Origin: a virus
DNA length: 20,484 bases
IMG/VR virus record: IMGVR_UViG_3300031227_000545
Span: 1-20,484 of that record
Direction: 5' to 3' (one strand)
Below are positions 1-5,951 of the stretch, one piece after another. Both the position numbers and the translations under genes were made by a program. Under the pieces are notes generated by a model. The model was not told the DNA's origin. It did not search any database and saw nothing but the letters and a program-made list of their open reading frames with translations. Positions within the stretch are counted from its first letter, which is position 1, and each line of letters opens with the position of its first letter.

Positions 1-23
1 TATATGACTGTAAGGGGGTATAA
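1..23 (+). CDS. 3' end of an upstream gene (partial)
   Basis: A reading frame with codons starting at position 3 stays open from the window edge and stops with TAA at 21-23, directly abutting the next start codon at 24. Only about seven residues (ending YDCKGV) are visible, so no function can be given. It is suggested only by the tight spacing typical of the rest of the operon. Confidence 0.3.
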
Positions 24-455
24 GTGGCACTTCTTAATTATTCAACAAGCATTGAAGCAGTCAAGACTGTAGGCGAAATTCAGGGCATACTAGCTGGCCA
101 CGGTGCCCGGTCAATCCTTATAGATTATGCTAAGGATGGGAGCGTTGAGGCGCTAGCGTTTAAAATTGAAACCCAGCAGGGGACGAGAGGCTTCAAGCTA
201 CCTATTGACCCTGACTCGGTGTTAAAGGTATTGACCAAGCAGAATGTTCCTAAAGTCTATCAGAATAAAGCGCAAGCCATAAGAGTTGCCTGGCGTATCG
301 TAAAGACATGGGTGGCGGCACAGTTAGCCTTTCAAGAGACAGAGATGGTGAATATGGAGCAGGTATTCCTAGGATATATGATTAACCGGAGTGGTAAAAG
401 TTTATACGAAGCAATGGTCGACCAGAACTTCCAGATTACTCAGGGGAAGGAATAA
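24..455 (+). CDS. Conserved-looking small phage protein, 143 aa, unknown function
   Basis: The GTG start at 24 is preceded by AAGGGGG at 12-18 with a 5-base gap, and the next gene starts immediately after the stop. The protein is soluble, with no signal peptide or membrane segment. It looks alpha/beta: a short N-terminal strand-helix part (residues about 1-80, with the string SILIDYAKDGSVEALAFKIE) and a helical C-terminal half. I recall similar small proteins placed next to replication genes in metagenomic phages, but know no activity for them. Its position just before the initiator and helicase loader suggests an early, DNA-metabolism-related job; this is inferred from context only. Confidence 0.8.
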   Translation: MALLNYSTSIEAVKTVGEIQGILAGHGARSILIDYAKDGSVEALAFKIETQQGTRGFKLPIDPDSVLKVLTKQNVPKVYQNKAQAIRVAWRIVKTWVAAQLAFQETEMVNMEQVFLGYMINRSGKSLYEAMVDQNFQITQGKE

Positions 456-1211
456 GTGGCTAACCCTCAACCGACAGATGCTCATTTAAGAATAGCTCAC
501 CAGATAAGTGAACAGCTTATGGTAAGCCATTTTACCGAGCAACAGCGCCGGATATTAGATTTAATTCTCCGTCTATCCTGGGGATGTGGTAAAAAAGAAG
601 CTACCATACCGCACCAAAATAACTTTGAGATTGTTGGTGTCCTTGAAGGTCATATTAAAACACACCTTGACTGGCTCCAAGAAGCAAAAGTCATCTTCAG
701 GGATGGCAATACTTATTCCTTCAACAAGAACTTTGACCAGTGGAGAGTATCAAGAGCTTTAGCGTATACCCCTAGTAAACTTACGGAATTGGTAAGGTTA
801 AATCTCAATGGTTCTCAACAAAACTTACCGAATAGGGAAGAAACACCTTACCGAATAGGGAAGAAACACCTTACCGAAAAGGGAAGTCCCTCAGATACAA
901 ACTCAGATACGCCTAAAGAAAGATTAAAGAAAGTATTAAAGAAAGATACTACTAGTAGTAGGGAAACTCTTGATGATTATATTATCACTCTACGGGAACG
1001 ATTTAAGGATATAGATTTTGATACTGAATTAGAGAAGTTTTGGATTTACTGGAAAGAAGGCGACCGAAAACTCAAGATACCCAAATTGGCTTTAATCAAC
1101 TGGATGACCAAAGCTAGAGAGCACAAGAAGGAGGCTGGCAATGGAACGACTCGGCGAAATCCTCGGTCAATCCCGGGACCCGGAGACTACACCAAACCTG
1201 AAAACGCCTGA
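456..1211 (+). CDS. Phage replication initiator, O-protein-like, 251 aa, carrying an internal origin-like array
   Basis: The GTG start at 456 abuts the previous stop, with CAGGGGAAGGA just upstream as ribosome binding site. Residues about 8-110 look like the winged-helix N-terminal domain of phage replication protein O: a HLRIAHQISEQL opening, FTEQQRRILDLILRLSWGCGKK, then a helix pair ending in FDQW. Such proteins bind iterons at the phage origin and recruit the helicase loader. The middle (about residues 120-165) is a charged, low-complexity linker written through DNA repeats at 824-886 and AT-rich 12-mers at 914-945. The C-terminal part (about 170-235, DDYIITLRERFKDIDFDTELEKFWIYWK) is a helical segment of the kind found at the end of DnaD/O-like replication proteins, likely contacting the loader. 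The following loader gene overlaps it by 71 bp. The family call rests on the overall pattern and on the partner gene. Confidence 0.75.
   Translation: MANPQPTDAHLRIAHQISEQLMVSHFTEQQRRILDLILRLSWGCGKKEATIPHQNNFEIVGVLEGHIKTHLDWLQEAKVIFRDGNTYSFNKNFDQWRVSRALAYTPSKLTELVRLNLNGSQQNLPNREETPYRIGKKHLTEKGSPSDTNSDTPKERLKKVLKKDTTSSRETLDDYIITLRERFKDIDFDTELEKFWIYWKEGDRKLKIPKLALINWMTKAREHKKEAGNGTTRRNPRSIPGPGDYTKPENA
824..886 (+). repeat. Three 23-bp direct repeats (iterons) inside the initiator gene
   Basis: The core cttaccgaatagggaag starts at 824, 847 and 870, exactly 23 bp apart. Copies one and two match over the full 23 bp; copy three differs at one base of the 17-bp core and then diverges. A weaker match (cttacggaatt) starts at 780, 44 bp upstream, and an inverted cttacc lies at 791-796. 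Because 23 is not a multiple of three, each copy is read in a different frame, giving the unrelated peptides LPNREE, PYRIGK and LTEKGS. Selection on the DNA rather than the protein is therefore likely, as expected for initiator-binding sites. Confidence 0.75.
914..960 (+). other. AT-rich 12-mers and 14-bp palindrome: probable unwinding region of the replication origin
   Basis: Downstream of the iterons the sequence taaagaaag recurs at 914, 925 and 937, the last two within 12-bp units attaaagaaag(t/a) at 923 and 935. It is followed by the perfect palindrome tactactagtagta at 947-960. Iterons, then an AT-rich tract, then a palindrome is the order known in the lambda origin within gene O. Function as a duplex-unwinding element is inferred. 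Confidence 0.55.
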
Positions 1212-1836
1212 CAAACCTACTTACTACCATAAAAAAGATGACCTTGATTATCATGAGCCTACTCCAGAAGAGAGGAAAGAGGCGTTGCGCCGGCGGCTGA
1301 ACCTGACTTCGTGGGATAATACCTTTGAGAATTTTAAGCCGGTTAAGGGAGTTGAGGAATCGCTTACCGCCTTCAAGGAACTGGCTTCAGGCAATGCGAC
1401 CTGGTCTATGTTGTTGTGTTACGGATCGGATGGCTGTGGTAAGACTCATTTATGCGAGGCGCTGTCAATTGAGATGGCAAAGAGGGAAGTTCTGTGCCGG
1501 GTAAATGAGTGGGCAGAAGTGGTAAGAGACCTAAAGCGTAGGATGCACTCCGAGGTAACGGATGATTATGATATGCAGTTCCGAAGCTTCCAGAAAAGAG
1601 ATTATCTGATGCTTGATGATGTTGGCATGGGGAGCACCGGGTCATCCTGGGAGTGGGGAGAGCTTGAAGAGATTATTAACTACAGGTACCGAGAAGGACT
1701 GTTCACAGTAGTAACAACTAATCTTGATATTAAGGATGTCCCGCGGCGGATAGTATCAAGGTTCACTGATGCGGTTCAGAGCCGGCTGGTCCTGAATAGT
1801 GGTGGTAACTATCGTCCAAAGAAGGTGATTAAATGA
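1141..1836 (+). CDS. AAA+ helicase loader, DnaC/IstB-like, 231 aa
   Basis: This is a DnaC/IstB-type ATPase, expected to load the replicative helicase at the phage origin (role of lambda P or E. coli DnaC). Visible motifs are Walker A GSDGCGKT (residues 95-102), Walker B YLMLDDVG (155-162), sensor-1 VVTTN (190-194) and a conserved SRFTDAVQSRLV segment (206-217) that includes the arginine-finger region. The N-terminal 60 residues are charged and disordered-looking, the usual helicase-contact part. The ATG at 1141 has an excellent AAGGAGG at 1128-1134 with a 6-base gap, so the 71-bp out-of-frame overlap with the initiator gene is probably genuine. It follows the O-like initiator directly, the classical phage replication pair. 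IstB transposition helpers share the fold, but no transposase is present. Confidence 0.9.
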   Translation: MERLGEILGQSRDPETTPNLKTPDKPTYYHKKDDLDYHEPTPEERKEALRRRLNLTSWDNTFENFKPVKGVEESLTAFKELASGNATWSMLLCYGSDGCGKTHLCEALSIEMAKREVLCRVNEWAEVVRDLKRRMHSEVTDDYDMQFRSFQKRDYLMLDDVGMGSTGSSWEWGELEEIINYRYREGLFTVVTTNLDIKDVPRRIVSRFTDAVQSRLVLNSGGNYRPKKVIK

Positions 1837-2018
1837 CTTGTCCACTAAATAAAAAGACCTGCCAGGGATGTCCTTATAGTAAGGGGTTATGCGACTATCC
1901 TTATAGGATAGGGATGACACTAGAGCAGATAAAGGCAATAACAAGAGGTAGCAAACTGCCTGAAAGAGGGTTAAGGGGGCTAGAATTGGAGTACAGAGGG
2001 GCGAAGGAGAAGATTTAA
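1833..2018 (+). CDS. Small Cys-rich protein, 61 aa
   Basis: It starts at ATG 1833 in an ATGA overlap with the helicase loader. The first 20 residues hold four cysteines (C3, C10, C13, C20) in a C-x6-C-x2-C-x6-C pattern, which could hold a zinc ion or an iron-sulfur cluster. The rest is a basic helix (MTLEQIKAITRGSKLPERGL). It belongs by coupling to the replication operon. Family not recognised; metal binding is inferred from the cysteine spacing. Confidence 0.7.
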   Translation: MTCPLNKKTCQGCPYSKGLCDYPYRIGMTLEQIKAITRGSKLPERGLRGLELEYRGAKEKI

Positions 2019-2194
2019 TGGATATAAAAAAGGGGACTATTGTCAGGGTAACGGAGCTTTGTCTTACACCAAACTTGCGAGGGTTGGTTGGCAAAGTAGT
2101 GCGAAAACCTAGAAACAACCATTTTATCGTTAAGTTTCCAAGAGATAGCCAGCTTTATATCTTTGGGGAAAATGAAGTTGAGCGTGAATTATGA
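2018..2194 (+). CDS. Small SH3/KOW-like beta-barrel protein, 58 aa
   Basis: ATG 2018 overlaps the preceding stop (TAATG) and its own stop overlaps the next ATG at 2191, so it sits in a chain of coupled genes. The sequence begins MDIKKGTIVRVTE, has LRGLVGKVVRK in the middle and ends YIFGENEVEREL. Alternating strands around a G-x-V/G-K-V turn are typical of small SH3-like barrels in phage genomes, which often bind nucleic acid or protein. The fold call is a guess from the pattern; the existence of the gene is supported by the overlaps at both ends. Confidence 0.65.
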   Translation: MDIKKGTIVRVTELCLTPNLRGLVGKVVRKPRNNHFIVKFPRDSQLYIFGENEVEREL

Positions 2195-2454
2195 AAACCT
2201 TTCCCTTGACAGCCCTACAGACTGATGAATGTCCGCCGCATCTAATCAAGATAAAACTGGAGAATATCAGTAATAACGGGAAGCCTGTATGGCACCAGAT
2301 AGGGCGCTGTAGCAAAAATGGGTGTAAGGTTGTCAAGGATTATGGGCAAATGGGAGATGGTGACGGGAAGATAGCAACAGTCAGGAGCCGGGCGGTCTGT
2401 GCTAAGGGTGGGAAGAAACGTAAGAAGGAGGTAAAGGATGGGTTGGAGACCTGA
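2191..2454 (+). CDS. Small basic protein with scattered cysteines, 87 aa, unknown
   Basis: It starts at ATG 2191 in an ATGA overlap with the previous gene and overlaps the next by 17 bp. Cysteines at about 14, 40, 45 and 70 could form a loose metal site (CPPH and CSKNGC segments). The C-terminus is strongly basic (KGGKKRKKEVK), suggesting nucleic-acid contact. I do not recognise the family. The nucleotides of its 3' end also carry the AAGGAGG of the next gene. Confidence 0.6.
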   Translation: MKTFPLTALQTDECPPHLIKIKLENISNNGKPVWHQIGRCSKNGCKVVKDYGQMGDGDGKIATVRSRAVCAKGGKKRKKEVKDGLET

Positions 2455-2827
2455 TAAGAGAGAATGGGACAAGATGCTTTTGGCTGAGATTAAAAAGATA
2501 CCTGACCTCGAACTTATGAAGGGGGATGTTTCGAAAGCATTTTTACTCTTTGCTGAAGCTGGTGCTGACGCTTTATGGGATGCACTTTGGGAGGCAGCAG
2601 AAGAATCACCTACTAAGACATTTACAATAGACACAAGAGATATCAATGTCTTTACAGAGGAGGTAAAAAGAAACTTTTTAGTTTGTCCTATATGCGGTAA
2701 AGAGGTACTTATTTATACAGATGGGAACGGAACTGTTTTCTCTCTTTGCCCTGATGATGGAACGAATGTAGCTCTAGCTTCCCCCCTTGAGGTAGATGAC
2801 AATAAAAAAGAGGTAGAAAATGAGTGA
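2438..2827 (+). CDS. Zinc-ribbon-like protein, 129 aa, unknown
   Basis: ATG 2438 has AAGGAGG just upstream inside the previous gene. The N-terminal 60 residues are helical and acidic. The C-terminal half has CPICGKEVLIY (about residues 83-93) followed by a single cysteine in SLCPDDG about 20 residues later, resembling a half zinc ribbon. The final part is acidic (EVDDNKKEVENE). No enzyme motif is seen. It overlaps the next gene by 8 bp, so it is part of the coupled early operon. Function not known; zinc binding is possible but the second Cys pair is incomplete. Confidence 0.7.
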   Translation: MGWRPDKREWDKMLLAEIKKIPDLELMKGDVSKAFLLFAEAGADALWDALWEAAEESPTKTFTIDTRDINVFTEEVKRNFLVCPICGKEVLIYTDGNGTVFSLCPDDGTNVALASPLEVDDNKKEVENE

Positions 2828-3074
2828 GATAAGGGATAAGGTAATAGCAGAAATGGATAGTATCCTACATCCATATATACCCAAGAATGTTAATCCTGAT
2901 AATTGGCAACATGATATTGAGTGTCAAATTCTCTCTAATGAACATATAGCCATAGTAGACCGTGATGCCCCGTTGCCTGAGAGAACATTTACCTTGCTTG
3001 GAGGGGATAATAACGCTATGCAGATAATAGATTTTATGATTAATGCCGTCTATGTTAAAGAGATTAAAGAGTGA
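2820..3074 (+). CDS. Small acidic protein, 84 aa, unknown
   Basis: ATG 2820 overlaps the previous gene by 8 bp and the next by 4 bp (GTGA). The protein is mixed alpha/beta, with no cysteine pair, signal or membrane segment; two notable parts are HDIECQILSNEHIAIVDRD and MQIIDFMINAVYVKEIKE. I do not recognise it. Its only assignment is by position between a zinc-ribbon protein and a VRR-NUC nuclease in the early region. Confidence 0.65.
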   Translation: MSEIRDKVIAEMDSILHPYIPKNVNPDNWQHDIECQILSNEHIAIVDRDAPLPERTFTLLGGDNNAMQIIDFMINAVYVKEIKE

Positions 3075-3373
3075 AAGTTAAACTTGACCTAACTGAGGCA
3101 CAGTGGCAATCTCAGATAGCTGACTTGGCTAAAATGTTCGGCTGGTTGTTTTATCACACTTGGCGTAGCTTTCACTCGCCGGCGGGGTTCCCTGACTGTG
3201 TATTGACCAGGGCCGGCAGGACTATAATCGCCGAGCTGAAGACTAATAAGCGGAAGTCAAAACTATCACCGGCTCAGGCTAGGTGGCTCTGGGAATTGAG
3301 GAAGACACCGGGGCTTGAGGTCTTCGTATGGAGGCCCCGTCAGTTCGACAAGGTTGTGGAGATTCTCAAATGA
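3071..3373 (+). CDS. VRR-NUC domain nuclease, 100 aa
   Basis: This is a stand-alone VRR-NUC domain of the PD-(D/E)xK nuclease superfamily, common in phages and probably acting as a junction or structure-specific DNA nuclease in replication or recombination. The core motifs are complete: GFPDCVL (residues 39-45, Asp42), AELK (54-57, Glu55 and Lys57) and a downstream helix SPAQARWLWEL with the conserved Gln69. Length fits the usual stand-alone form of about 90-110 residues. The GTG start at 3071 overlaps the previous stop as GTGA. The next gene, an HNH nuclease, is coupled by ATGA. Confidence 0.9.
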   Translation: MKVKLDLTEAQWQSQIADLAKMFGWLFYHTWRSFHSPAGFPDCVLTRAGRTIIAELKTNKRKSKLSPAQARWLWELRKTPGLEVFVWRPRQFDKVVEILK

Positions 3374-3618
3374 AGAAAGTAAGCGGAAAGCAGGCAAGGG
3401 AACTAGCTCTCAGGAGAAAGGTTAAGCTGGAGCTAATTGGAAAGTTTGGCAATAAGTGTATGATATGTGGTAAGTCGCCTGACTTCAAAGATGGTAGGGG
3501 TGAGTTACATTTGAGTCACACCATATCTCTAGCACAAGGTGGGAAGACTACCGAGGGAAACTGCCAGCTTTTATGTAGAATTTGCCACAACAAACACCAC
3601 AGGATATTGGAGGTCTAA
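3370..3618 (+). CDS. HNH endonuclease, 82 aa
   Basis: This is a small HNH (beta-beta-alpha-metal) nuclease. CMICG (C30, C33) and CRICHNKHH (C69, C72) form the structural zinc site. HLSH (H47-H50) and N64 supply the first H and the N, and H73 or H76 the last H. A start at 3370 in ATGA overlap with the VRR-NUC gene is preferred over the in-frame ATG at 3328, which would overlap by 46 bp without a clear ribosome site. Phage HNH proteins near terminase genes can assist packaging-linked DNA cutting; here terminase lies 2.3 kb downstream, so this role is only possible. Free-standing homing activity is the alternative, but no intron is evident. Confidence 0.88.
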   Translation: MKKVSGKQARELALRRKVKLELIGKFGNKCMICGKSPDFKDGRGELHLSHTISLAQGGKTTEGNCQLLCRICHNKHHRILEV

Positions 3619-4022
3619 TGGATACATCAGAAACTCGTATCAAGATGTCGGATTGCCCAGAGATACAGGGAGATAGTTCGTGGTGTATTAACCCAGATTC
3701 GCTTGTCGCACAGCGTCATATCATACCAGAACTGGGGGTTTATACAGTTACTACGATTTGGCGATGGGAGACAGGCGGTATTTCCAACGAGGATTACCAC
3801 GACAGATTTATCTGGCTACCTGACCAGTCCCAGTTACAGGAGATGGTGAGTAAAAATATACAGCTATTGTGTGGTTCAATATACACTTTTTCAAAAACAC
3901 CATATGGTTATGGATTTTGTACAGGATATGGTGGGTCAATGGGGCAATTGTGGCTTGCCTTTGTGATGAAGGAGAAGTTCGGAAAAGTTTGGGCAGGAAC
4001 CGAGTGGAAGCACCTTGAATAA
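3618..4022 (+). CDS. Hypothetical protein, 134 aa
   Basis: The start at ATG 3618 (TAATG overlap with the HNH stop) has TGGAGG at 3608-3613; an in-frame ATG at 3582 lacks this and would overlap the HNH gene by 37 bp. The protein has aromatic-rich segments (TTIWRWETGG, DYHDRFIWLPDQSQLQEMV, YTFSKTPYGYGFCTGYGG) and a C-terminal helix rich in W and K. No catalytic motif, signal peptide or membrane segment stands out. I do not recognise a named family. It is coupled to a small gene that starts 8 bp before its end. Confidence 0.75.
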   Translation: MDTSETRIKMSDCPEIQGDSSWCINPDSLVAQRHIIPELGVYTVTTIWRWETGGISNEDYHDRFIWLPDQSQLQEMVSKNIQLLCGSIYTFSKTPYGYGFCTGYGGSMGQLWLAFVMKEKFGKVWAGTEWKHLE

Positions 4023-4254
4023 GCGAAGGGCGCTGCCGATATTCTGGTGTGTGGATGCTGAGGCTAAAGGGCTGCTCGCCTCAATGGTGACTGGTCTTCC
4101 TGCTATACCGGCGCCTGACTGGGCTGATTGGGCTACTGGTGAACCGCCCCAGGGCTACCGGCCCAGCCAAAGCAAAGAAAAAGAGTTTGCTGATTATAAT
4201 GACCTGTTCAACTATATGTCAAAGCCACCCCGTCACCCGAAGAGGGTGTTATGA
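4015..4254 (+). CDS. Small hypothetical protein, 79 aa
   Basis: The likely start is TTG 4015, overlapping the previous gene by 8 bp with GTGGAAG upstream. The sequence has a hydrophobic N-terminal stretch (LPIFWCVDAEAKGLLASMV) that is too weak to call a membrane segment, then a Pro/Trp-rich middle (AIPAPDWADWATGEPPQGYRP) and a basic tail. No family is recognised. It ends in an ATGA overlap with a 12-codon mini-ORF. A later start is possible because TTG is uncommon. Confidence 0.5.
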   Translation: MNKRRALPIFWCVDAEAKGLLASMVTGLPAIPAPDWADWATGEPPQGYRPSQSKEKEFADYNDLFNYMSKPPRHPKRVL

Positions 4255-4289
4255 AAAAGTATCAGATAATCTATGCTGAGGGATTATGA
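4251..4289 (+). CDS. 12-codon mini-ORF bridging to the radical SAM gene
   Basis: ATG 4251 overlaps the preceding stop (ATGA) and encodes MKKYQIIYAEGL; its TGA at 4287-4289 overlaps the ATG (4286) of the radical SAM gene. The double ATGA arrangement means ribosomes ending one gene can step through this peptide to the next. It may be a translational coupling device or leader peptide rather than a functional protein. Confidence 0.45.
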   Translation: MKKYQIIYAEGL

Positions 4290-5137
4290 GAATATTGAGA
4301 GTATTCCCAAGAAAGACAAATATGCAACCGCAAGATGATTATGCCTTTGTAGGTGATCCCCCGATGATGAGACCTGAAGCTGATGAGGTTCATATATCGG
4401 TTATCTTTACTTGGGACATAGCAAAGGCAGAGAAATTAAGATTAGCTTGGCAACAATATTATCCAGTTGTAAAGATTGGGGGGCCAGCCTACGCTAGCCC
4501 TTGTGATGAATTTACTCCTGGGATGTATATAGCTTCGGGTATTATCTTTACAAGTCGAGGATGTAACAATAATTGTTCTTTTTGTTTAGTGCATCAACGA
4601 GAAGGGAATATTAAACTCCTTCCTGTTACCAATGGATACATGATTAACGATAATAATCTTCTCCAGACAGGCAAAAAGCACATGGAAGAAGTATTCAATA
4701 TGCTGAAAAGCCAACGCAAGGCAGCTATATTCGCTGGAGGGTTTCAAACATCTTTGGTTGATGATTGGGTTGCAGAACAATTAAGGGGAACTAGAATCAA
4801 AATGGTGTTCGTAGCTTCTGACACGATAGAGTCTCTAAAACCCTTGCAAAAAGCAACAAGTAAGTTGTCCTTCCTACCCCGTAGGAAATTACGTTGCTAT
4901 ATGTTACTTGCCTATAAAGGGGAATCAATAGATACTGCAAAGGGGCGATTAGAAGAAGCATGGGGGATGGGCTGTATGCCCTTTGCTCAATTATACCAGC
5001 CTCCAGGGAAATACATTGATTATTCAAAGGAATGGAGGGATTTAGCTAGGAAGTGGTCAAGGCCAGCAGCTATGGTGTCTTCTCACAAACAATCGGGTAA
5101 TGAAGTAGATAATGATATAGATTCGAGGATTACTTAA
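4286..5137 (+). CDS. Radical SAM protein with a shortened B12-domain-like N-terminus, 283 aa
   Basis: The cluster motif is SRGCNNNCSFC, with C93, C97 and C100 in the canonical CxxxCxxC spacing that binds the [4Fe-4S] cluster used to cleave S-adenosylmethionine. Other features fit the fold: DNNLL at about 122-126, AGGFQTSLVDDWVAEQL at about 150-166 and a late YQPPGKY. Before the cluster, residues about 34-70 (DEVHISVIFTWDIAKAE ... VVKIGGPAYA) resemble the last strands of the Rossmann-like domain of B12-binding radical SAM enzymes, but the cobalamin-ligating DxHxxG motif is absent and the domain is too short. The substrate is unknown; methylthiotransferase-like, modified-base or peptide chemistry cannot be told apart. 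It lies between nucleases and a helix-turn-helix protein, reached through a 12-codon mini-ORF at 4251. No maturation partner is nearby. Confidence 0.85.
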   Translation: MRILRVFPRKTNMQPQDDYAFVGDPPMMRPEADEVHISVIFTWDIAKAEKLRLAWQQYYPVVKIGGPAYASPCDEFTPGMYIASGIIFTSRGCNNNCSFCLVHQREGNIKLLPVTNGYMINDNNLLQTGKKHMEEVFNMLKSQRKAAIFAGGFQTSLVDDWVAEQLRGTRIKMVFVASDTIESLKPLQKATSKLSFLPRRKLRCYMLLAYKGESIDTAKGRLEEAWGMGCMPFAQLYQPPGKYIDYSKEWRDLARKWSRPAAMVSSHKQSGNEVDNDIDSRIT

Positions 5138-5661
5138 TGAAGGAGTTTTATTCTCCAGGCGAAGTTCACTTTACTAAGCAAACGGTCTTATGGCTACTCC
5201 AGAATCTAGGATGTCTCGGGGCTGGTGAATGGCCGACTGATGCTTCGAATTACATTGATATACCAGGGAAGAAGGTAGGTAACAAGGCTTACTATCAAAC
5301 TCCGATAGAATATGCGGCAGAAATTGAGGAAAGGTTGGAGCGGTGTGGGATAGACGGCCTTATTCTGGAAGCGATAGAATCTTGGGGGAAGACTGATGAA
5401 TCCCTGGCCAGATACTTTAAGATGCCGGTATGGTCAATCAGGAAAAGGAGGAAGAAGGCGTTAATTTATGTGTCCAGTGGGCAGGACCGGAGATGGCACG
5501 ATACTAAGAAACGTAAAGGGGTGAGTTATGACAGTTTTAGGGGTGTTAATCGGGTTAGCTGTTCTGATAACCATGCCAGAAAAACACTTGATGAGTTAGG
5601 TAAATGGCGGGTAACTCCAGACCATAGAATTATCATAGAACTTGAAGGAGTAAAAAGATGA
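5137..5661 (+). CDS. Helix-turn-helix-like protein before the late genes, 174 aa
   Basis: ATG 5137 overlaps the radical SAM stop (TAATG). Residues about 72-115 (GLILEAIESWGKTDESLARYFKMPVWSIRKRRKKALIYVSSG) look like a sigma-region-4 or antiterminator-type helix-turn-helix: helix, TDESLARYF, turn KMP, VWSIRKRRKKAL recognition helix, then YVSSG. The C-terminal part is basic (RRWHDTKKRKG). Small proteins of this shape just before terminase are often late-gene activators (ArpU/RinA/Q position), and a promoter candidate for the late genes lies just downstream. The regulatory role is inferred from domain pattern and place; no specific family is recognised. Confidence 0.65.
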   Translation: MKEFYSPGEVHFTKQTVLWLLQNLGCLGAGEWPTDASNYIDIPGKKVGNKAYYQTPIEYAAEIEERLERCGIDGLILEAIESWGKTDESLARYFKMPVWSIRKRRKKALIYVSSGQDRRWHDTKKRKGVSYDSFRGVNRVSCSDNHARKTLDELGKWRVTPDHRIIIELEGVKR

Positions 5662-5777
5662 AATTAAAACTATATAGCAATCCGGTGGGAGCTGGTTGGT
5701 TAGGCTGGTTGGAAAACTGCAGGGAACAGGTTATTGGCTTTATACGCTTAGATGGTTCTATCGTTTGGGAGTGGTGA
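5658..5777 (+). CDS. Small orphan protein, 39 aa
   Basis: ATG 5658 overlaps the preceding stop (ATGA) and has AAGGAG at 5645-5650. The peptide begins MKLKLYSNPVGAGWLGWLEN and ends IGFIRLDGSIVWEW. It looks like a compact beta-strand protein, rich in Trp and Gly. No function known. It closes the early coupled operon before the 174-bp gene-free gap. Confidence 0.55.
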   Translation: MKLKLYSNPVGAGWLGWLENCREQVIGFIRLDGSIVWEW

Positions 5778-5951
5778 GACTAAGTCCACTGACTAGCTTG
5801 GAAGATTGTTTTGAAGCTAAAAAAGGGGGTGATAAACCATGAAGTAGATACGGGCTTGACAAAGTTACTCAATTACGTTAGGATTACAATCAGGTAGAAA
5901 TTGTGAATAGGCTCGGTTGAAATATATCGGGCTTATTTCTATTTGAGGAAT
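5778..5951 (+). promoter_or_regulatory. Largest gene-free gap, upstream of terminase; probable late control region
   Basis: This 174-bp stretch separates the early operon from the packaging and structural genes. It holds a promoter candidate (5856-5884), a weak stem tagctt/aagcta (5794-5799 with 5814-5819) and a ribosome-site-like AAAGGGGG followed by the two-codon frame ATG-AAG-TAG at 5839-5847. No conserved gene is seen. A control region for late transcription is inferred from position. Confidence 0.45.
5856..5884 (+). promoter_or_regulatory. Sigma-70-type promoter candidate for the late genes
   Basis: A perfect TTGACA at 5856-5861 is followed after 17 bases by TAGGAT at 5879-5884 (four of six to TATAAT). 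An alternative TACAAT at 5885-5890 has a 23-base spacer and is less likely. It points toward the terminase genes about 70 bp downstream and is the best promoter-like site noticed in the window. Confidence 0.5.

Noticed and set aside
3582-3617. Longer N-terminus for the 134-residue protein from ATG 3582
   Set aside because: It would overlap the HNH gene by 37 bp, whereas ATG 3618 has TGGAGG and the usual TAATG overlap.
3370-3618. Intron-borne homing HNH
   Set aside because: Flanking genes are intact, overlap the HNH gene by stop-start codons, and no split gene or intron core is seen.
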